Origin: Lysobacter sp. cf310 | GTDB taxonomy: Bacteria; Pseudomonadota; Gammaproteobacteria; Xanthomonadales; Xanthomonadaceae | NCBI RefSeq assembly: GCF_900114355.1 | Contig: NZ_FOSS01000001.1 | Location: forward strand, 1,228,368-1,292,367 | DNA: 64,000 nt | Direction of reading: 5' to 3' | Shown: in pieces, positions 59,304 through 64,000 of the stretch | How positions within the stretch are numbered: the stretch's first letter is position 1 | Layout: the number at the start of each line of letters is the position of its first letter | The notes under the pieces: generated by a model | What the model saw: only the letters and a program-made list of their open reading frames with translations | Databases searched by the model: none | Told to the model about the DNA's origin: nothing | Made by a program: the position numbers and the translations under genes

Positions 59304-62300
59304 ATGCCCGCGCCCGCTCCCAAAGAGCCAGCTCTGAACCTGTCGCCGTCGCCTGGAGACGAGGTCAAGACCACGACCTGTTACATGTGCGCCTGCCGTT
59401 GCGGCATCAAGGTCTGGCTGGCCGACGGCAAGATCCGCTACATCCAGGGCAATCCCGAGCATCCGGTCAATCAGGGCGTGCTCTGCGCCAAGGGGTCGGC
59501 CGGGATCATGCAGCACTACTCGCCGGCGCGACTGGACAAGCCGCTGCTGCGCGTGGGCGAGCGCGGACGCGGCGAGTTCAAAGAGATCGAGTGGGACGAG
59601 GCGCTGCGCATCGCCACCGACTGGCTGGCGCCGATCCGCGCACGCAATCCCGATGAGCTGGCCTTCTTCACCGGCCGCGACCAGTCGCAGGCGCTGACCG
59701 GCTGGTGGGCGCAGCAGTTCGGCACGGTCAACTACGCCGCCCACGGCGGCTTTTGCTCGGTCAACATGGCCGCCGGCGGCCTGTACACCCTGGGCGGCTC
59801 GTTCTGGGAATTCGGCGAACCCGACTGGGAGCACTCGCGCTATCTGATGCTGTGGGGCGTGGCCGAAGACCACGACTCCAATCCGATCAAGCTGGGCCTG
59901 GGCAAGTTGAAGGCGCACGGGGCCAAGATCGTCGCGGTCAATCCGGTGCGCAGCGGCTACGGCGCGATCGCCGACGAGTGGATCGGGATCCGCCCCGGTA
60001 CCGACGGCCTGTTCGCGTTCGCACTGATCCACGAACTGCTCAAGGCCGACCGCATCGATCTGGACTACCTGGTGCGCTATGCGAATGCGCATTGGCTGGT
60101 GATCGATAATCCGGGCGGCGCGGACGACGGCTTGTTCGCGCGCGATGGCGAAGGGCATCCCTTGTGCTGGGTGCGCGACCCTCACCCCGGCCCTCTCCCG
60201 CAAGCGGGAGAGGCAGCCGATACGCCGCACACGGCCGCCGCGCGCGCGGCCGAAGCCGGCATTGTTCACGACGCAACGCATACCGCCGAAGGATCCCCTC
60301 TCCCGCCTGCGGGAGAGGGACAGGGTGAGGGCAGCGCGCTGCGCGCCGACGCCATCGGCATCTCGCCCGCCGTGGTCGGCGAATACACCCTGCCCGACGG
60401 TCGCCGCGCGCGCCCGGTGTTCCATCTGATCGCCGAGCGTTATCTCGACCCGCAATACGCGCCCGACGCGGTCAGCGAACGCTGCGGCATTCCGGCCGAC
60501 ACCATCCGCCGCATCGCGCGTGAGTTGGCCGAGGCCGCGTTCGATCACCCGTTGACCCTGCCGATCGCCTGGACCGACGCCCACGGCCGCGAGCACAGCG
60601 AGATGGTCGGGCGCCCGGTCAGCATGCACGCCATGCGCGGCATCAGCGCGCACAGCAACGGCTTCCACACCTGCCGCGCCCTGCACCTGCTGCAGATGCT
60701 GCTGGGCGCGGTGGATACGCCGGGCTCGTTCCGCTACCAACCGCCGTTCCCGAAACCGATCGCGCCGCCGAACCGGCCCGGCAAGCAGCGCCAGGCCAAC
60801 GGCGTGCTCGATGCGGCGCCGCTGGGCTTCGTGCATGCGCCCGAGGACCTGGTGGTCGACGAACACGGCCAGCCGCGCCGCATCGACCACGCGTTCTCCT
60901 GGGCCTACCCGCTGTCCGCGCACGGCATGATGCACAGCGTGATCCGCAACGCCTGGGCCGGCGATCCCTACAAGATCGACACCCTGATGATGTTCATGGC
61001 GAACATGAGCTGGAACTCGGCCATGAACACCTCCGAGACCATAGGCTGGCTCACCGACAAGGACGACAGCGGCGACTACCGCATCCCGCGCATCATCTAC
61101 GCCGACGCCTACGCCTCGGAGATGGTCGCCTACGCCGACCTGGTGCTGCCGGACACCACCTATCTGGAACGTTTCGACGCGATCAGCATGCTCGATCGCC
61201 CGATCTCCGATGCCGAGAGCGCGATCGACGCGATCCGTCATCCGGTGGTCGACGCCAAGGAGCAGCGCGAGGGCCGCGACGTGCGCGGCTTCCAGTCGGT
61301 GCTGATCGATCTGGGCGCGCGCCTGGGCCTGCCCGGGCTGGTGCACGAGGACGGCAGCCCGCGCTATCGCGACTACGCCGACTACATCGTGCGCCACGAG
61401 CGCGCGCCCGGCGTCGGCCTGCTCGCGGGCTGGCGCGGCGAGCACGGCGACCTCGAGGCCAAGGGCCCGCCGAACCCGCAGCAGCTGGACCGCTACATCG
61501 AGCACGGCGGTTTCTGGCGCAGCCCGATCCCGGAGCACGCGCGCTATTTCAAGATGGCCAACCGCGGTTATCTGGACTGGGCGCAGAAGATGGGCTTCAT
61601 CGGCCACGCCGATCCGATCGTGCTGCAGCTGTATTCGGAAACCCTGCAGAAGTTCCGCCTGGCCGCGCAGGGCCACGGCGAGCATCGGCCACCCGAGCAG
61701 CACCGCGAGCGCGTGGCGACCTACTTCGACCCGCTGCCGATCTGGTACGAACCCTTCGAGGGCGCGCAGGTAGCCGACTCGGCCAGCCGCTACCCGCTCA
61801 GCGCGGTCACCCAGCGGCCGATGTTCATGTACCACGCCTGGGGTTCGCAGAACGCCTGGCTGCGCCAGATCACCGCGCGCAACTATCTCTACCTGCATCC
61901 GGATACCGGCGCGCGCCACGGCATCGCCGACGAGGACTGGATCGCGGTGCAGTCGCACCACGGGCGCATCACGGTGCAGGCGAAGTTCGCCGGCAACGTG
62001 CAGCCCGACACGGTCTGGACCTGGAACGCGATCGGCAAGCGCAAGGGCGCCTGGCGCCTGGCCAAGGACGCGCCGGAAGGCCGCAAGGGCTTCCTGCTCA
62101 ACCACCTGATTTCCGACATCACCCCGCGCGGCGACTACGCCAACGCCGACCCGGTCACCGGCCAGGCGGCGTGGTTCGACCTGCGCGTGCGCATCGAACG
62201 CGTCGAGCCCGTCGGCGAGAGCGCGCCGCAGTTCCCGCCGCTGGCGCTGGGCGAGGCCGACAACCGACCGCTGCGCTACGGCGCGGCTTTCCGCGACAAG

Positions 62301-62312
62301 GCATCCCGATGA
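59304..62312 (+). CDS. DMSO-reductase-family molybdopterin oxidoreductase, large subunit
   Basis: A 1002-residue catalytic subunit of a complex iron-sulphur molybdoenzyme. The N-terminal 4Fe-4S site is C26-x2-C29-x3-C33-x27-C61, then the molybdopterin domains; GGFCSVN places Cys151 as the likely Mo ligand. No twin-arginine signal is visible, so the complex may face the cytoplasm. Residues ~292-343 (PHPGPLPQAGEA... to ...PPAGEGQGEG) are encoded by a REP-type element. The genes that follow encode a small membrane protein, a 4-cluster ferredoxin subunit and a DmsC-like anchor. The oxidised or reduced substrate cannot be inferred from sequence. Confidence 0.9.
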   Translation: MPAPAPKEPALNLSPSPGDEVKTTTCYMCACRCGIKVWLADGKIRYIQGNPEHPVNQGVLCAKGSAGIMQHYSPARLDKPLLRVGERGRGEFKEIEWDEALRIATDWLAPIRARNPDELAFFTGRDQSQALTGWWAQQFGTVNYAAHGGFCSVNMAAGGLYTLGGSFWEFGEPDWEHSRYLMLWGVAEDHDSNPIKLGLGKLKAHGAKIVAVNPVRSGYGAIADEWIGIRPGTDGLFAFALIHELLKADRIDLDYLVRYANAHWLVIDNPGGADDGLFARDGEGHPLCWVRDPHPGPLPQAGEAADTPHTAAARAAEAGIVHDATHTAEGSPLPPAGEGQGEGSALRADAIGISPAVVGEYTLPDGRRARPVFHLIAERYLDPQYAPDAVSERCGIPADTIRRIARELAEAAFDHPLTLPIAWTDAHGREHSEMVGRPVSMHAMRGISAHSNGFHTCRALHLLQMLLGAVDTPGSFRYQPPFPKPIAPPNRPGKQRQANGVLDAAPLGFVHAPEDLVVDEHGQPRRIDHAFSWAYPLSAHGMMHSVIRNAWAGDPYKIDTLMMFMANMSWNSAMNTSETIGWLTDKDDSGDYRIPRIIYADAYASEMVAYADLVLPDTTYLERFDAISMLDRPISDAESAIDAIRHPVVDAKEQREGRDVRGFQSVLIDLGARLGLPGLVHEDGSPRYRDYADYIVRHERAPGVGLLAGWRGEHGDLEAKGPPNPQQLDRYIEHGGFWRSPIPEHARYFKMANRGYLDWAQKMGFIGHADPIVLQLYSETLQKFRLAAQGHGEHRPPEQHRERVATYFDPLPIWYEPFEGAQVADSASRYPLSAVTQRPMFMYHAWGSQNAWLRQITARNYLYLHPDTGARHGIADEDWIAVQSHHGRITVQAKFAGNVQPDTVWTWNAIGKRKGAWRLAKDAPEGRKGFLLNHLISDITPRGDYANADPVTGQAAWFDLRVRIERVEPVGESAPQFPPLALGEADNRPLRYGAAFRDKASR
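60179..60331. mobile_element. REP-type element inserted in frame in the molybdoenzyme gene
   Basis: A 153-bp segment (51 codons) with outer inverted ends CCCTCACCC and GGGTGAGGG and two inner hairpins, CCTCTCCCGC-AA-GCGGGAGAGG and CCTCTCCCGCC-T-GCGGGAGAGG. It is the same palindrome as in the 1720-2332 array. Its length is a multiple of three and it has no stop in the gene frame, so the enzyme reads through it. Confidence 0.85.
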
Positions 62313-62527
62313 AACGTTCCTTACGCATGCTGGTCGGCTGGTGCTGCGTGGCGCTGAGCTTCGCCCTGGTGGTCCTGATCGGCGCCGGCATCTTCGATCC
62401 GGTCGGCAGCGTCGCCGGCCACGATTCGCTGACGCCGGTGCTGATGGGCCTGCTGCCCAGCGTGAGCTTCGGCATCGCCCTGTTCGCGTTGGGCGTGTGG
62501 CTGATCAGCACGGGGCGCAAACGGTGA
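62309..62527 (+). CDS. Small membrane protein of the molybdoenzyme operon
   Basis: A 72-residue protein with two membrane helices (about 8-26 and 47-65) and a basic C-terminus. The ATG overlaps the large-subunit stop codon as ATGA, and its own stop codon overlaps the ferredoxin start as GTGA. Such tight coupling suggests a subunit or assembly factor. No family is recognised. Confidence 0.8.
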   Translation: MKRSLRMLVGWCCVALSFALVVLIGAGIFDPVGSVAGHDSLTPVLMGLLPSVSFGIALFALGVWLISTGRKR

Positions 62528-63312
62528 CCGCCCTGCCGCCGCCGGGCAAGAAGAAGATGGGCCTGGTGATCGACCTGGACACCTGCGTGGGCTGCCATGC
62601 CTGCGCGGTGAGCTGCAAGGAATGGAACGCGGGCGGCTTCGCCGCGCCGCTGACCGACGAAAGCCCGTACGGCAAGGATCCCAGCGGGGTGTGGTTCAAC
62701 CGCGTGCACAGTTACGAGGTGGCGGCGGAGCCGGCGTCGGGCGGTTGCGGGAGCGGCGCTCAGAGCGTGGCGCCGCAACCGGCGATGACCCTGCATTTCC
62801 CGCGCTCCTGCCTGCACTGCGAGACTCCGGCCTGCGTGACCGTGTGCCCGACCGGGGCCAGCTACAAGCGGGCCGAGGACGGCATCGTGCTGGTCGACGA
62901 GGACAAGTGCATCGGCTGCAAGTTGTGCTCCTGGGCCTGCCCTTACGGCGCGCGCGAGTACAGCCAGGTCGAAGGCGTGATGAAGAAATGCACGCTGTGC
63001 ATCGACCGCATCTACAACGAACACCTGGAAGAAGCCGAGCGCCAACCGGCCTGCGTGCAGGCCTGTCCGACGCGCGCACGCCATTTCGGCGACCTCGGCG
63101 ATCCGGAGTCGAAGGTCTCGCAGCTGGTCGCCGCGCGCGGCGGCGTCGACCTGATGCCGGAGCTGGGCTACAAGCCGACCAACCAGTATCTGCCGCCGCG
63201 CCCGCGCCGTGCGGGCGATACCGCCGCCGCGCCCACGCCGCCCGCGGAAACGCTGGACGCCGCCGCCTTGCCGCCGGTGCTGCGCTGGCTGGACCGGGTG
63301 CTGTCGCGATGA
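62524..63312 (+). CDS. 4Fe-4S ferredoxin-type electron transfer subunit (DmsB-like)
   Basis: A 262-residue electron-transfer subunit with 16 cysteines in four clusters: C21VGCHACAVSC, CLHC....CVTVCP, CIGCKLCSWACP and CTLC ... CVQACP. It relays electrons between the molybdoenzyme and the membrane anchor. GTG 62524 overlaps the previous stop codon; an ATG at MGLVIDLD is an alternative start. A Gly/Ser-rich insert (EPASGGCGSGAQSV) lies between the first two clusters. The C-terminal 35 residues are a Pro/Ala tail. Confidence 0.93.
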   Translation: MTALPPPGKKKMGLVIDLDTCVGCHACAVSCKEWNAGGFAAPLTDESPYGKDPSGVWFNRVHSYEVAAEPASGGCGSGAQSVAPQPAMTLHFPRSCLHCETPACVTVCPTGASYKRAEDGIVLVDEDKCIGCKLCSWACPYGAREYSQVEGVMKKCTLCIDRIYNEHLEEAERQPACVQACPTRARHFGDLGDPESKVSQLVAARGGVDLMPELGYKPTNQYLPPRPRRAGDTAAAPTPPAETLDAAALPPVLRWLDRVLSR

Positions 63313-63485
63313 GCATGGGGCGCATCGCTCTTGCCGGCACCGCCCTGCGCGCGAACGCGGAAACGCCGCGACTGCGGCCGCGTGCGCCGCAAGCCGTCGC
63401 CGGTGCGATCGATGGATCGCGCAACCAAGCGGCGACCGCGGCGTGCCCCACCCTGCACTCTCGCTGCCCGCTGCCGGTGCGCTGA
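63309..63485 (+). CDS. Possible 58-residue ORF between ferredoxin and anchor genes
   Basis: ATG 63309 overlaps the ferredoxin stop codon (ATGA) and its TGA overlaps the next start. The frame has Arg/Ala-rich composition and no membrane helix, so it may be a chance frame in a spacer. It is listed because the double overlap mimics translational coupling. Confidence 0.3.
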   Translation: MSMGRIALAGTALRANAETPRLRPRAPQAVAGAIDGSRNQAATAACPTLHSRCPLPVR

Positions 63486-64000
63486 TGCATCCTGCTTTTT
63501 CGGTCATCCTGTTCACCACGCTGTCCGGCGCCGGCTACGGCTTGCTCGCGTGGTTGGGCGCGTTGCTGGCGAGCTCGCGCTTGGCGTCGCTGCATGCGCT
63601 GTCCGACGACGTCACGGTGACGGCAACGCTGATGTTGATCGTACTGGCGCTGGGCCTGGTGCTGGCCGCGGTCGGGCTGCTGGCTTCCACCTTCCACCTG
63701 GGCAAGCCGCTGCGCGCCTGGCGCGCGTTCTCGCAGTGGCGCACCTCGTGGCTGTCGCGCGAAGGCGTGCTGGCGCTGGCGACCTTCGTACCCGCGCTGG
63801 CGTTGGCGGCGCTGGCGCTGCTGGCCGCGCGCGGCGACGCGGCCGATGCCGCACGACTGGCGGCATGGGTGCCGTGGCTGGGCGGCGCGTTGAGCGTTCT
63901 GGCACTGCTGACGGTGGCGTGCACCGCGATGATCTACGCCTCGCTGCCGCCGATTCCGGCCTGGCGCCATCGCCTGGTGGTACCGGTCTATCTGGGCTTC
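63485..64000 (+). CDS. DmsC-like membrane anchor of the molybdoenzyme (partial)
   Basis: The first 172 codons of a polytopic membrane subunit, cut by the window end. MHPAFSVILFTTLSGAGYGLLAWLG, then STFHLGKPLRAWRAFSQWRTSWLSREG, is the DmsC-type signature that exchanges electrons with quinol. Four hydrophobic segments are visible. With the three preceding genes it completes a DmsABC-type respiratory complex. Confidence 0.9.
   Translation, partial: MHPAFSVILFTTLSGAGYGLLAWLGALLASSRLASLHALSDDVTVTATLMLIVLALGLVLAAVGLLASTFHLGKPLRAWRAFSQWRTSWLSREGVLALATFVPALALAALALLAARGDAADAARLAAWVPWLGGALSVLALLTVACTAMIYASLPPIPAWRHRLVVPVYLGF

Overview
The window is very GC-rich and looks like a chromosomal segment of a Lysobacter-type Xanthomonadaceae bacterium. 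The evidence is the gene order mreB-mreC-mreD-mrdA-rodA-mltB-rlpA with a PfkB kinase diverging from mreB, the lptM-dapF-DUF484-xerC block, several secreted S9/M1/M16/M23 peptidases, a possible XVIPCD-type effector, and abundant REP-like palindromes. The genus is inferred from gene order and protein style; no rRNA gene is present to confirm it. No tRNA, CRISPR array or intact insertion sequence was seen.

Layout. 1-9.8 kb: cell-shape and peptidoglycan genes (rlpA partial, mltB, rodA, mrdA, mreD, mreC, mreB, all on the minus strand) with a tandem repeat array between mltB and rodA, then the divergent PfkB kinase. 10.1-19.7 kb: four tandem plus-strand genes for large secreted proteins. Their heads differ, but all end in almost the same ~106-residue DUF11-like domain and the same last residues (SFSCNVQ). 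19.9-26 kb: a possible XVIPCD (type IV secretion effector) protein, GH25 lysozyme, lipoprotein, alpha/beta hydrolase and M1 aminopeptidase. 26-35.8 kb: ordinary metabolic and regulatory genes (SDR, SMR exporter, ubiE, GNAT, AraC, a yeast-type cytosine deaminase, an NAD-binding/DoxX-like fusion, an ECF sigma factor). 35.9-37.9 kb: hslU and hslV. 38.1-46.9 kb: an M23-like protein, then the most striking locus of the window. 47.1-50.6 kb: xerC, DUF484, dapF, lptM, DUF454. 50.7-55.1 kb: two secreted prolyl oligopeptidases. 55.3-59.3 kb: small membrane protein, patatin, WYL regulator and two envelope proteins. 59.3-64 kb: a DMSO-reductase-family molybdoenzyme operon, cut by the window end.

The candidate new system is a minus-strand operon at 39303-46728. 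It encodes a cytochrome P450, three tiny tandem precursor peptides (33, 35 and 35 aa), a second divergent P450, a MATE exporter and a pair of M16 peptidases. The peptides share the leader M(K/S)KVICAMRAAFG and end in WRW(V/L)xYHNI. This is the architecture of a ribosomally made, P450-crosslinked peptide: precursor, oxidative aromatic crosslinking, leader removal, export. Each precursor gene is followed by a conserved GC-rich hairpin. A good sigma70-like promoter with a 14-bp palindrome over its -10 box precedes the operon. The locus sits between xerC and hslV, genes usually adjacent in this family, so it looks inserted.

Other notable points are a 153-bp REP-type element inserted in frame in the molybdoenzyme gene, a likely frameshift in a small zinc-ribbon membrane protein, and an M23 protein that lacks the first zinc-binding histidine.
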